From NCBI GenBank assembly GCA_946480925.1, contig CAMLLU010000017.1:24767-88766 (forward strand): 64,000 nucleotides of DNA, given 5' to 3'. How positions within the stretch are numbered: position 1 is the first letter of the stretch; each line of letters starts with the position of its first letter. Below the pieces are notes generated by a model. It saw nothing but the letters and a program-made list of their open reading frames with translations, ran no database searches and was not told the origin of the DNA. A program made the translations under genes and the position numbers. Positions 37,165-45,255 of the stretch are shown here, piece after piece. The DNA comes from an uncultured Rivibacter sp. (GTDB lineage Bacteria > Pseudomonadota > Gammaproteobacteria > Burkholderiales > Burkholderiaceae).

Positions 37165-37827
37165 ATGACGCTACGCACCCTGCAGTTGACCGACACGCTG
37201 TACCGCTATGTGCTCGACCATTCGCTGCGCGAGCACCCGGCCCAGGCCGCCTTGCGCGAAGCCACGAGCAGCCACCCGCATGCCGGCATGCAGATCTCGC
37301 CGGAACAGGGCCAGTTCATGGCGCTGCTGGTGCGGCTGCTGGGGGCCAGGCGCACCATCGAAGTGGGCGTGTTCACCGGCTACAGCGCGCTGTGCGTGGC
37401 GCTCGCACTGCCGGAAGACGGCCGCGTGCTGGCCTGCGACGTGAGCGATGAATACACGCGCATCGGCAAGCCCTACTGGGCGCAGGCCGGTGTGGCGCAC
37501 AAGATCGACCTGCGCATCGCACCGGCGCTGCAGACGCTGGACGAGCGGCTCGCCGCCGGTGAAAGCGCGCAGTACGACTTCGCGTTCATCGACGCCGACA
37601 AGAGCCGCTACGACGCCTACTACGAGCGCTGCCTCACGCTGCTGCGCCCGGGTGGCCTCATCGTCATCGACAACACCTTGTGGGGCGGCAGCGTGACCCG
37701 GGGCGATGCCGACGACGCCGACACCGCCGCCCTGCGTGCGCTCAACGACAAGCTGCATGGCGACGAGCGCATCGACCTGTCGCTGCTGCCCTTCAGCGAC
37801 GGCGTGACGCTGGCGCGCAAGCGCTGA
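37165..37827 (+). CDS. O-methyltransferase family 3 (CCoAOMT-like)
   Basis: This SAM-dependent enzyme of the caffeoyl-CoA O-methyltransferase family methylates catechol-type hydroxyls; bacterial substrates are usually unknown. The 220-residue product has the SAM motif EVGVFTGYSALCVAL (about 66-80), the acidic loop DVSDEYTRIGKPYW, the metal-binding FIDADKSRYDAYYE (about 144-157) and the following VIDNTLWGG. Length is typical for the short bacterial form. The ATG is preceded by AGGAGAGG. It converges with the glycan operon, 29 bases from its last gene, and is probably not part of it. Confidence 0.92.
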   Translation: MTLRTLQLTDTLYRYVLDHSLREHPAQAALREATSSHPHAGMQISPEQGQFMALLVRLLGARRTIEVGVFTGYSALCVALALPEDGRVLACDVSDEYTRIGKPYWAQAGVAHKIDLRIAPALQTLDERLAAGESAQYDFAFIDADKSRYDAYYERCLTLLRPGGLIVIDNTLWGGSVTRGDADDADTAALRALNDKLHGDERIDLSLLPFSDGVTLARKR

Positions 37828-37855
37828 TGAAGCGCCGGGTGAGGCCAGATGGCGC

Positions 37856-38842
37856 TCACAGCGCCACGGTCTTGAACACCACCAGCCAGTCGTCCACGAA
37901 GCGTTCGATGTTGAAGCGCTCCTGCGCCAGCGCCCGCGCACCGCGGCCCAGGTGCTGGGCTTCGCCGGGGTCGCGCAGCAGGCGTTGCATGGTGTCCACG
38001 AGCGGCTCGATGCGCGTGTCGACATGGCCTGATTCGCCGTTGCGAACAAGGCTGGCCAGCTCGGTGGTGGCCAGGCCGATGACGGGCAGCCCCACCATCA
38101 TGGCCTCCACGATCGCGAGCCCCAGGCTGGTGTAGCGAATGGGGTTGAAGAAGAAGCGGTGCCGTGCCATGAAGCTCGGCAGCTGGTGGTTGGGCATTTC
38201 GCCCTGCCCGCCCAGGTGACGCAGCCGCTCGGCGCCCATGCCCACCAGCGCGATGGGCACGCGTTGCACGACCTGTTCGTACACGTCGAGCCCGAGGCGG
38301 CGGCCTCGGCGGTCGATGTTGTTGACCACGGCCACGCCCTGCTGCAGCTCGCCGGTGTAACGCGCCTGCGCATCGAGCAGCCGCACGCCGTGCTCGACCA
38401 CACGCGTCGGCGTGCGGCCGCTGTCCCACATGAGCGCGTTGAAGTGGGTCACGTGCACCAGCAGCATGCCGGGCTCGTCGACCCAGTGGCGCGTGTTGGT
38501 GGGGTGCTCCTGCGGCGGGTCGTGTTCGAGGTAGACCGCGGGCAGCCGCAGCTGCGCGGGCGACAGCAGCATGTGGCGTTCATGCTCCCACGCATCGCGC
38601 GACTGGTAGAGCACCACGTCGAATTCGGTGTCGCGCACCGCGTCGGTCATCAGCTCGAAGACGTTGTCGCCCCAGGGCAGCGTGCCGCTGCGCCCGGCGT
38701 GGTGCGGGCTGCGCTGCGCATCGGTCACGAGGTAGAAGTCGTGCGGCACCTGCGTGAGGTAGTACAGGTAGTTGCCGTGCACGTGCCAGGTGAGCACGCG
38801 CAACCGCCTGCCGGACGTTGTGGAGCCCGACCTAGTGGACAT
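37856..38842 (-). CDS. Glycosyltransferase, GT-B fold (GT4/GT1-like)
   Basis: The last gene of the glycan operon encodes a 328-residue GT-B protein. It has a short N-terminal domain that starts VLTWHVHGNYLYYLTQVPHDF and a C-terminal nucleotide-sugar domain with NNIDRRGRRLGLDVYE, FFFNPIRYTSLGLAIVEAMM and GLPVIGLATTE, ending with a helix like those of GT4 enzymes. The ExxxxxE-type signature is present as GLAIVEAMMVG. The gene overlaps the preceding GT9 by 11 bases. The sugar and acceptor cannot be told from sequence. Confidence 0.82.
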   Translation of the reverse strand: MSTRSGSTTSGRRLRVLTWHVHGNYLYYLTQVPHDFYLVTDAQRSPHHAGRSGTLPWGDNVFELMTDAVRDTEFDVVLYQSRDAWEHERHMLLSPAQLRLPAVYLEHDPPQEHPTNTRHWVDEPGMLLVHVTHFNALMWDSGRTPTRVVEHGVRLLDAQARYTGELQQGVAVVNNIDRRGRRLGLDVYEQVVQRVPIALVGMGAERLRHLGGQGEMPNHQLPSFMARHRFFFNPIRYTSLGLAIVEAMMVGLPVIGLATTELASLVRNGESGHVDTRIEPLVDTMQRLLRDPGEAQHLGRGARALAQERFNIERFVDDWLVVFKTVAL

Positions 38843-39959
38843 GGCCGACCGCCTTTTCGAGTTGCGCCAACGCGGCCCCGCTCACCGCATCGGGGCTGAT
38901 GGCCAGCGCGCACTCGTGCGCGGTGGGGCAGCTTTCGTGGGTGCAGGGGCGGCAGGGTTCGTCGTGCCACAGCACGCGATGGCGCGCGTGATCCAGCGGC
39001 GCCCAGCGCGACACTTCGGCACCGCAGCTCACCACCACGCTCGGCGTGCCGAACGCCGCGGCGATGTGCGACACCGAGGTGTCGTTGCACACCAGCAGCG
39101 CCGCGCCTTCCATCAGCGCACCCAGCTCCCACAGCGTGGTGCGGCCGATCATGTCGATGCAGCGCAGGTGCATCGCGGCCTGCAGCTCGTCGCCGATGGG
39201 CCGTTCCCCCGCGGTGCCGGTCAACACCACGGCCCAGCCCTGCTCCACCAGCCGGTCGGCCACCGCGGCAAAACGGCGCGCCGGCCAGCGCCGCGAATGC
39301 AGTTGCGCGCCGGGGTGCAGGCACACGTAGCCGCCCTGCGGCGCGCGCCCTTCAGGCCACACCAGGGCCAGCCCCACACGGTCTGCCTCGCGCAAGGGAA
39401 ATTCCAGTTCGCTGCCGGCGCGCGGCAGGCCCAGCGCATCGAGCACACGCTGCAGCCGCTCGATCTCGTGACCGGCCTGCGGCCACGGGGCAAACAGCGC
39501 CGGCTCGGGGCAATAGCGGCCTTCGGCAAAGAAGCCGGCCAGGTGGCTGGCGCCGCAGCAGGCCGCGATGGAGTTGCTGAGCTCACCGCTGCCGTGCAGC
39601 TGCACCAGCAGGTCGAAGCGGCGCTGCTGTGCGTCCTTGAGGAACTGCGGCAGCGCCTGCAATTGCGGCACGGTTTCAGGCAGGCCGGGGAAGCCGGGGA
39701 AGGTCAGGAAGTCGTCCACCTGCGGCAGGCGCAGGGCGAGCTCGCGTGCCCACGGCAGGCCGATGAACGTGAGGCGTGCGTGCGGATAGGCCTGCCGCAG
39801 TGCGCGCAGCGTGGGCACCGCGCACAGCACGTCGCCCAGCATCAGCGCGCGGAACACGCCGATGCGGTGCACTTCGTCGGCGGCCAGCACTGGCGCGTGA
39901 GCCCCGTGCACGAACGCCGGCACGGTGGCCGTACGCTGGAGCAGTGCCGGGGCCTGCAC
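38832..39959 (-). CDS. Glycosyltransferase family 9 (heptosyltransferase-like), second copy
   Basis: GT9 enzymes transfer heptose from ADP-heptose to lipopolysaccharide core or related acceptors. The 375-residue product has the family opening IGVFRALMLGDVLCAVPTLRAL with the conserved Asp, then VCLHPGAQLHSRRWPARRFAAVAD, and the C-terminal acceptor/nucleotide motif LLVCNDTSVSHIAAAFGTPSVV (split as NDTSVSH and AAFGTP). It contains a Cys-rich ending (HDEPCRPCTHESCPTAHECAL) of the type found in heptosyltransferases. The start is a GTG at 39959 with an AGGG site, 6 bases after the GT2 stop. It overlaps the next gene by 11 bases. Confidence 0.88.
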   Translation of the reverse strand: MQAPALLQRTATVPAFVHGAHAPVLAADEVHRIGVFRALMLGDVLCAVPTLRALRQAYPHARLTFIGLPWARELALRLPQVDDFLTFPGFPGLPETVPQLQALPQFLKDAQQRRFDLLVQLHGSGELSNSIAACCGASHLAGFFAEGRYCPEPALFAPWPQAGHEIERLQRVLDALGLPRAGSELEFPLREADRVGLALVWPEGRAPQGGYVCLHPGAQLHSRRWPARRFAAVADRLVEQGWAVVLTGTAGERPIGDELQAAMHLRCIDMIGRTTLWELGALMEGAALLVCNDTSVSHIAAAFGTPSVVVSCGAEVSRWAPLDHARHRVLWHDEPCRPCTHESCPTAHECALAISPDAVSGAALAQLEKAVGHVH

Positions 39960-39965
39960 GTCGCC

Positions 39966-40949
39966 CTACAGGTAGAAGACGCGGAAGCGGATCGACCCCG
40001 CCAGCCGCCAGTAAACCGACAGGAACGGGATCACGGCCGAGGTGACCAGCATCTCCGCCACGTGGGCGGGCGCATGCGAGGTGCCCTTGAGCCTCTCGTG
40101 CGCGAAGTCCACCACGCCGGCCAGTGCCGCCAGCAGCAACAACGAAGCCCACATCCAGGCCCCCGCCACCGCCGCCACCCCCGCGCCCAGCGTGGCGGCC
40201 ACGATGAAGCAGTAGCGCCATGGCGGTCGCCGCCGCACCACCTCCCGGTAGCGGCTCGGGTGCTGCTTGTAGAGCAGCGCGTCGAAGTAGGCATTGGCCT
40301 GCTGCGACAGGCTCACGCCCCAGGGCGCCTTGCGTGCCGGGTGCACCACCACGGCCTGCGGCGCCTGGGCCACCGGCCCCACCAGCTCGGTGAGGCGGAA
40401 GTACAAGTCGGTGTCTTCGCGCCATGCGCGGCGGAAGCGCTCGTCGAAGCCGTGGATGGCCTCGAGCGCGTCGCGCCGCACCAGGCAGTTGGCGGTCACG
40501 AAGCCGGCGCGCTCCAGGCCCTTGGTGTTCTTCTCGTGGTCGGTCGGCTCCTCGGGCAGCGGCACGACCACGCGGCCCCACACGGCGGCCAGCTGCTCGT
40601 CCTCTTCCAGCGCCTGCAGACCCTTGAGCAGCCAGTTCTCGTCGGGCACGGTGTCGTCGTCGGTGAAGGCGACGACGGGCGCAGCCGCGAAGCGCCAGCC
40701 GCGGTTGCGCGCGCCGGCCGGGCCTTGCGTGTCGGGCGCGGTGAGGTAGTGCAGCGCCGGCACGCCGCGCGTAATGGATGCGAGCCCCTCGACGAGGTAG
40801 CGGGTTTCGGGCGTGGGTGCGTCGTCCACCACCACGATCTCGTAGGCGGTGGGCACGAGGCATTGCGTGAGCAGCGCTTCGAGGCAGCGCCGCAGCAGAT
40901 CGGGCCGCTTGTAGGTGGGCACCACCACCGAAACCTGCAAGCTCAGCAT
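39966..40949 (-). CDS. Glycosyltransferase family 2 with C-terminal membrane helices
   Basis: The 327-residue protein has a GT-A fold: start VSVVVPTYKRPDLLRRCLEAL, DDAPTPETR, then the metal-binding FTDDDTVPDENW (about 95-106), and the ARNRGWRFA donor region. The acceptor-side WREDTDLYFRL is conserved in GT2 enzymes. Near the C-terminus two hydrophobic helices (about 245-285, YCFIVAATLGAGVAAVAGAW and ASLLLLAALAGVV) anchor it to the membrane. The start overlaps the carbamoyltransferase stop by 7 bases. It probably adds a sugar to a lipid-linked glycan on the cytoplasmic face. Confidence 0.88.
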   Translation of the reverse strand: MLSLQVSVVVPTYKRPDLLRRCLEALLTQCLVPTAYEIVVVDDAPTPETRYLVEGLASITRGVPALHYLTAPDTQGPAGARNRGWRFAAAPVVAFTDDDTVPDENWLLKGLQALEEDEQLAAVWGRVVVPLPEEPTDHEKNTKGLERAGFVTANCLVRRDALEAIHGFDERFRRAWREDTDLYFRLTELVGPVAQAPQAVVVHPARKAPWGVSLSQQANAYFDALLYKQHPSRYREVVRRRPPWRYCFIVAATLGAGVAAVAGAWMWASLLLLAALAGVVDFAHERLKGTSHAPAHVAEMLVTSAVIPFLSVYWRLAGSIRFRVFYL

Positions 40950-42700
40950 TTGCCTTTCTCCAGCAGGAAGCTGCCGATCACGAGCGCGTCCAGCGGCGTG
41001 CTCCAGAACGCGTTGAGCGCATCGCGCGGCGTGTTGACGATGGGTTCGCCGCGCACGTTGAACGAGGTGTTCACCAGCACCGGCACGCCGGTGGCGCGGC
41101 CGAAGGCCTTGAGCACGTCGTAATAGCGCGGGTTGGTGCCGCGCCGCACGGTCTGCACGCGCGCGGTGCGGTCGGCATGGCAGACGGCGGGAATGCGCTC
41201 GGCCTTGTCGACCGGCACGTCGTAGATGAACAGCATGAAGGGCGCGCTGCCGCCGTTGGCCTGCGCGGGGCGGAACCAGTCGCCCAGGTCGTCTTCGGGC
41301 ACCACCGGCGCCACGGGGCGGAAGTCCTCGCGGTCCTTCAGCTCGTTCAGGCGCGCCTGCATTTCGGCATGCAGCGGCGACGCGATGATGGAACGCGCGC
41401 CCAAGGCACGGGGCCCGAATTCCATGCGGCCCTGGAACCAGCCGATGATGCGGTCCTGCGTGAGCAGCTGCGCGGTCTCTTCGGCCACGTCGTCGAGGCG
41501 GCGGTAGGGCAGCTTGGCCCAGCGCAGCAGCGCCTCGATCTCATCGTCGCCATAGCCTGGGCCCCAGTAGGCATGCTCCATGGCCCAGTGGCGCAGGCGG
41601 CCGGTTTCGGCACGCTGGTGCTGCACGTCGATCCACAGCGCGGCGCCCAGCGCGGTACCGGCATCGCCAGCTGCCGGCTGCACCCACACCTGCTCGAAGA
41701 TGCCCGCGTCGCGCAGCTTCGCGTTCATCACGCAGTTCAGCGCCACGCCGCCGGCCATGGCGAGGTAGCGTTCGCCGCTGGCCTCGCGCAGCCAGGCCGT
41801 CAGCTGCAGCACCGTTTCTTCGAGCACGGCCTGCAGCGACGCAGCGAGGTCGAAGTGGACCTGCGTCATCGGCCCGCCCTTGTGGCGCGCCGGGCCGAAG
41901 AGCGCCACGGGGTCGAAGGGCTCGATCTCGTAGCGCCCGGCGTGGCCCACCTTGATGAGGCGGCGCAGCTTTTCCGCGTAGGTGGGGCGGCCCAGCGCGG
42001 CCAGCGCCATCACCTTGTATTCGTCGCTCGAATGCAGAAAGCCCAGGTGGCTGGTGATCTGCTCGTACAGCAGGCCCAGCGAGCTGGGCATGGTCACTTC
42101 ACCCAGCTGCTGGTAGTGCCCGTGGCGCCAGCGGCCGTAGACGGTGGTGGCGTGTTCGCCGCGGCCGTCGAGCGTCATCACCGCGCAGTGCTCGAAGGGC
42201 GCGGCGAGAAAGGCACTGGCCTGGTGGCACAGGTGGTGCTCGACGAAATTCCAGCGGTAGGGGCCGGGGTGGTGCACGCCGGCGAAGCGGGCCTTCAGGT
42301 CGTGCGGCGCGCCGCTGGCGAGCTGGCGTGGCGCGTTCATCACGTAGCTCGCGAACAGCGGGTCCCAGGGGTTTTCCCACGAGCCTTCAGAACCGCCACG
42401 CGGCTCGGCCGAGGGCTCGAGCGGCAACTCGATGGTGGCGCCCACCGCATGGCCGCGCAGGAAGCGGCGCGGGTCGTAGCTGTAGGCCACGTCGTCCACC
42501 TCGCCCAGCAGCACGCCGGCTTCGCGCAGGCAGTAGTCGATGGCATGGAAGGGCAGCTCCCACGCGGTGAAGGGCAGCGGCCGCTTCGCGTGCTTGATGC
42601 GGGTGAAGCGCTCTTCTTCCGCCGCGGCGATGAGCTGGCCGTCCTTCACCAGCGCGGCAGCGCTGTCGTGGAAGGCGGCGTTGATGCCCAGGGTGATCAT
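40943..42700 (-). CDS. NodU/CmcH-family carbamoyltransferase
   Basis: This family transfers carbamoyl from carbamoyl phosphate to hydroxyls of sugars or antibiotics. The 585-residue product has the ASKHA-type N-terminal motif LGINAAFHDSAAALVKDG, the metal/phosphate-binding EHHLCHQASAFLAAP, TLDGRGEHATTVYG, GGVALNCVMNAKL (central) and the C-terminal carbamoyl-phosphate domain with GRMEFGPRALGARSI and VNTSFNVRGEPIVNTP. All hallmarks are present, so it should be active. It overlaps the GT9 stop by 4 bases and the GT2 start by 7. Its position between glycosyltransferases says it decorates the glycan they make. In Pseudomonas aeruginosa the related WapO carbamoylates core heptose, a useful precedent. 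Confidence 0.93.
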   Translation of the reverse strand: MITLGINAAFHDSAAALVKDGQLIAAAEEERFTRIKHAKRPLPFTAWELPFHAIDYCLREAGVLLGEVDDVAYSYDPRRFLRGHAVGATIELPLEPSAEPRGGSEGSWENPWDPLFASYVMNAPRQLASGAPHDLKARFAGVHHPGPYRWNFVEHHLCHQASAFLAAPFEHCAVMTLDGRGEHATTVYGRWRHGHYQQLGEVTMPSSLGLLYEQITSHLGFLHSSDEYKVMALAALGRPTYAEKLRRLIKVGHAGRYEIEPFDPVALFGPARHKGGPMTQVHFDLAASLQAVLEETVLQLTAWLREASGERYLAMAGGVALNCVMNAKLRDAGIFEQVWVQPAAGDAGTALGAALWIDVQHQRAETGRLRHWAMEHAYWGPGYGDDEIEALLRWAKLPYRRLDDVAEETAQLLTQDRIIGWFQGRMEFGPRALGARSIIASPLHAEMQARLNELKDREDFRPVAPVVPEDDLGDWFRPAQANGGSAPFMLFIYDVPVDKAERIPAVCHADRTARVQTVRRGTNPRYYDVLKAFGRATGVPVLVNTSFNVRGEPIVNTPRDALNAFWSTPLDALVIGSFLLEKGKC

Positions 42701-43923
42701 GGTGCGGCTGCAAACTCAGGCGTCAACGCGAACACGGCGCTGGCGGTGTTGCCCTCGTGCAGCGCGCTGCCGTGTTCGTCGTCCTCCGCGGGTTGCCAGG
42801 GTTGCGGCTCGGGCCGCAGCTCGATGAGCTCGTGCGCGGCCTGCGCCACGGCCTGCGGCGTCACCAGCCGCAGGCAATGGTGGTGGCCCTGCGGGCACAC
42901 GCTCTTCAGGCAGTTGCGGCACGGCACGTCGTGGTTGAGCACGCGCGAGGGCACGCGCCACGGCGTGTGCTGCGGGTTGGTGAGCGCGTAGAGGTCGACC
43001 ACCGGCGTGCCCACCGCGGCGGCGATGTGCACCGGCCCGCTGTTGCTGGAGACCAGCAGCTTCGAATGCGCGATGAGCGCGGCCAGCTCGCCCAGCGACA
43101 GCTCCCCGGCCAGCGACACGCCCGGCCGCTGCATGCGGGCCTGGGCCGTGAGCACGAGGTCGGCTTCGTCGGCCGAGCCGGTGAAGAGCACGTGGCAGTT
43201 CACGTCGGCGGCGATGAGGTCTGCCGCTTCGCCGAACTGCGCGGCGGGGTAGCGGCGCGACGGCGCGCTGGCGCCCGGGTGCACCACCACCCACGGCCGC
43301 TTGGGTGTTACACCCAGCGTTTCGAGCTTGGCGCACAGGCTCACCAGGTCTTCGCTGCGGTAGTCGAAGCGCATGCGGTCGTCTTCGGTGTGATAGCCCA
43401 CCGAGCCCACCAGTGCGAGCTGGCGCTCCACCTCGTGGCGTATGCCATGCTGCGGCTCGGGGTCGGGCACCCAGTCGGTGAGCAGGCCGTAGGGGTTCTC
43501 GCGGCAGTGCGCCAGGCGCAGCGGGATGCCGGCCTGGCGGCACAACAGCGCGGCCGGCAACGCGCTTTGCGTGTAGCAGCTGAAGATGACCGCGGCGTCG
43601 AACTGTTCTTCGGCCAGCCGCCGCACGATGGCCAGCTCGTCTTCCGCCGTGGCGTGCGGCTGGGCCGCGGCGCGCCCTTTCATCCACGGCGCGGCGTAGG
43701 TGATCACCTCGTCCACCTCGTCGATGAAAGGCTGCAGCGCCGCGCCCGAGGGCGATGCGAGCAGCGTGATGTGCGCACCCGGCAGGCTCTGCCTTATGGC
43801 CGACAGCGCGGGCGTGGTCATCAGCACGTCGCCCAGGTTGTCCAGGCGCACGGCGAGCAGCTTGCGCACCTTGTGCCAGCGGCGCTGCACCGGGGCATCG
43901 AAAACAACGGCTTCAGGAAACAT
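42697..43923 (-). CDS. Glycosyltransferase family 9 (heptosyltransferase-like), first copy
   Basis: The 408-residue protein has the GT9 start LLAVRLDNLGDVLMTTPALSAIR with the conserved Asp, and the C-terminal WVVVHPGASAPSRRYPAAQF and LLVSSNSGPVHIAAAVGTP with the catalytic Ser/His loop; these are the two halves of the GT-B cleft. A Cys-rich loop CRNCLKSVCPQGHHHCLRLV (residues about 339-358) is also present, similar to but not identical with the Cys cluster of the second GT9 gene. It overlaps the HAD gene by 11 bases and the carbamoyltransferase by 4. The donor is probably an ADP-heptose or related sugar, by family. Confidence 0.9.
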   Translation of the reverse strand: MFPEAVVFDAPVQRRWHKVRKLLAVRLDNLGDVLMTTPALSAIRQSLPGAHITLLASPSGAALQPFIDEVDEVITYAAPWMKGRAAAQPHATAEDELAIVRRLAEEQFDAAVIFSCYTQSALPAALLCRQAGIPLRLAHCRENPYGLLTDWVPDPEPQHGIRHEVERQLALVGSVGYHTEDDRMRFDYRSEDLVSLCAKLETLGVTPKRPWVVVHPGASAPSRRYPAAQFGEAADLIAADVNCHVLFTGSADEADLVLTAQARMQRPGVSLAGELSLGELAALIAHSKLLVSSNSGPVHIAAAVGTPVVDLYALTNPQHTPWRVPSRVLNHDVPCRNCLKSVCPQGHHHCLRLVTPQAVAQAAHELIELRPEPQPWQPAEDDEHGSALHEGNTASAVFALTPEFAAAP

Positions 43924-44512
43924 CGTGTACTGCCTTCACTGCTGGATAGGCCGATGTCCGGCCGTCTTCTTCGAGGATCACGTCGGCCGCCTCGGCGAGG
44001 TCGGCCACGCCGAAATGCGGCAGCCTTTCGTCGCTGAGGCGCCACTCGGTTTCGTTGCCCACGTCGAGCATCACGGTGCGACAGCCGGCGCGGCGGCCGG
44101 CCTGCACGTCGTCGAGGATGTCGCCCACCATCCACGAGCGCTCGAGGTCGATGTCGAATTCGTCGGCCGCGCGCTGCAGCAGCCCGGGGGCAGGCTTGCG
44201 GCAGCCGCAGCCGGTCACGCCGTGCGAGGCGGGCCCGTGCGGGCAGGCGTAGATGGCGTCGAGCTCCACGCCGTGTTCGCTCAGCATGCCGCGCAGGGCC
44301 TGCAGCACTCGGTCGAGCGCGGCGCGGTCGAACAGGCCCAGCGACACGCCGGGCTGGTTGCTCACGACGAAAAGCGCGTAGCCCGCACGCGCGAGCCGCT
44401 GCAGCGCCTCGACGGCGCCGCGCGTGAACTCCAGCAGCGCCGGATCCACGTTGTGCGGCACGTTCTCAACGAGCGTGCCGTCCTTGTCGAGAAACACCGC
44501 CGCTCGCGTCAT
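43913..44512 (-). CDS. HAD-IIIA phosphatase of GmhB type
   Basis: GmhB removes the C7 phosphate from D-glycero-beta-D-manno-heptose 1,7-bisphosphate in ADP-heptose synthesis. The 199-residue product has HAD motif I as FLDKDGTL (residues 7-14), motif II in VVSNQPG, a zinc-binding Cys cluster in ACPHGPASHGVTGCGCRKP (about 110-128), and motif IV as SWMVGDILDDV. These are the features of GmhB. The ATG at 44512 overlaps the preceding gene by 4 bases. Its presence in an operon with two GT9 genes suggests heptose supply, but the other ADP-heptose genes (hldE/gmhA) are not in the window. Confidence 0.88.
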   Translation of the reverse strand: MTRAAVFLDKDGTLVENVPHNVDPALLEFTRGAVEALQRLARAGYALFVVSNQPGVSLGLFDRAALDRVLQALRGMLSEHGVELDAIYACPHGPASHGVTGCGCRKPAPGLLQRAADEFDIDLERSWMVGDILDDVQAGRRAGCRTVMLDVGNETEWRLSDERLPHFGVADLAEAADVILEEDGRTSAYPAVKAVHDVS

Positions 44513-45255
44513 GGCCAGGAGGTCTCCTGCAGCGGCAGCACCATCATTTCGGGCACCACCGATTCGCGCGGCATGGTGAGCATGAAGTGCACCGCCTCGG
44601 CCACGTTGGCCGGGTCCTGCAGCCGCGCGGGGTCGAGGTCCGGAAAGCGGTCGAGCAGGAACGGCGTGCGCATGCCGCCGGCGATCACGGTGGACACGCG
44701 CACACCTTGCGGCCGCAGCTCGGCATGCAGCGCGTGCGACAAGCCCACCAGGCCCCATTTGCTGGCGTGGTAGGCGCTTGCGTTGGGCCAGGTGCGCCGC
44801 GCCGCGGTGGAGGCGATGTTGACGATGTGACCGCCCTGCCCGCCGTCCGATGCACGCAATGCAGCCAGCGCGAGCTTGCTCATCAGGAACGGGCCCTTCA
44901 GGTTGGTGGCGAGCACGCGGTCCCACGCTTCGAACGAGAGCTCGTCGATGGGCGCGGTGACGTCGGTGCCGGCGTTGTTGACCAGCACGTCGAGCCCGCC
45001 GAAGCGCTGGCAGGTGGCCTCGACCGCGGCCTTGGCCGAGGTGAGGTCCGCCACGTCCAGCGTCAGCGGCAACGCCCGCTCTCCTTGCGGGTCGATGGCG
45101 CGCGCGCATTCTTCGGCCAGTTGCGGCTGCAGGTCGGCCACCGCCACGCGTGCGCCCGAAGCGGCCAGCCGCCGCGCGATGGCCGCGCCGAGCCCACGGC
45201 CCGCACCGGTGACCAGCACCGCCTTGTTTTCGAGAGTCGTGTTCGTCGTCGTCAT
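44509..45255 (-). CDS. Short-chain dehydrogenase/reductase
   Basis: The 248-residue product is a classical SDR: TGAGRGLGAAIARRLAASGA at residues about 16-35, VNNAG at the NNAG position, VNIASTAARRT with the catalytic Ser, and YHASKWG with the Tyr and Lys. The fold and all active residues are present, so it is an active oxidoreductase. The substrate could be a sugar nucleotide or a free sugar; sugar modification in the operon is inferred from position. It overlaps both neighbours by four bases (ATGA), which shows tight translational coupling. Confidence 0.9.
   Translation of the reverse strand: MTTTNTTLENKAVLVTGAGRGLGAAIARRLAASGARVAVADLQPQLAEECARAIDPQGERALPLTLDVADLTSAKAAVEATCQRFGGLDVLVNNAGTDVTAPIDELSFEAWDRVLATNLKGPFLMSKLALAALRASDGGQGGHIVNIASTAARRTWPNASAYHASKWGLVGLSHALHAELRPQGVRVSTVIAGGMRTPFLLDRFPDLDPARLQDPANVAEAVHFMLTMPRESVVPEMMVLPLQETSWP

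Noticed and set aside
38772..42991. Two long plus-strand ORFs (783 and 604 codons) opposite the glycan operon
   Set aside because: Antisense shadows of overlapping minus-strand glycosyltransferase and carbamoyltransferase genes with clear motifs.
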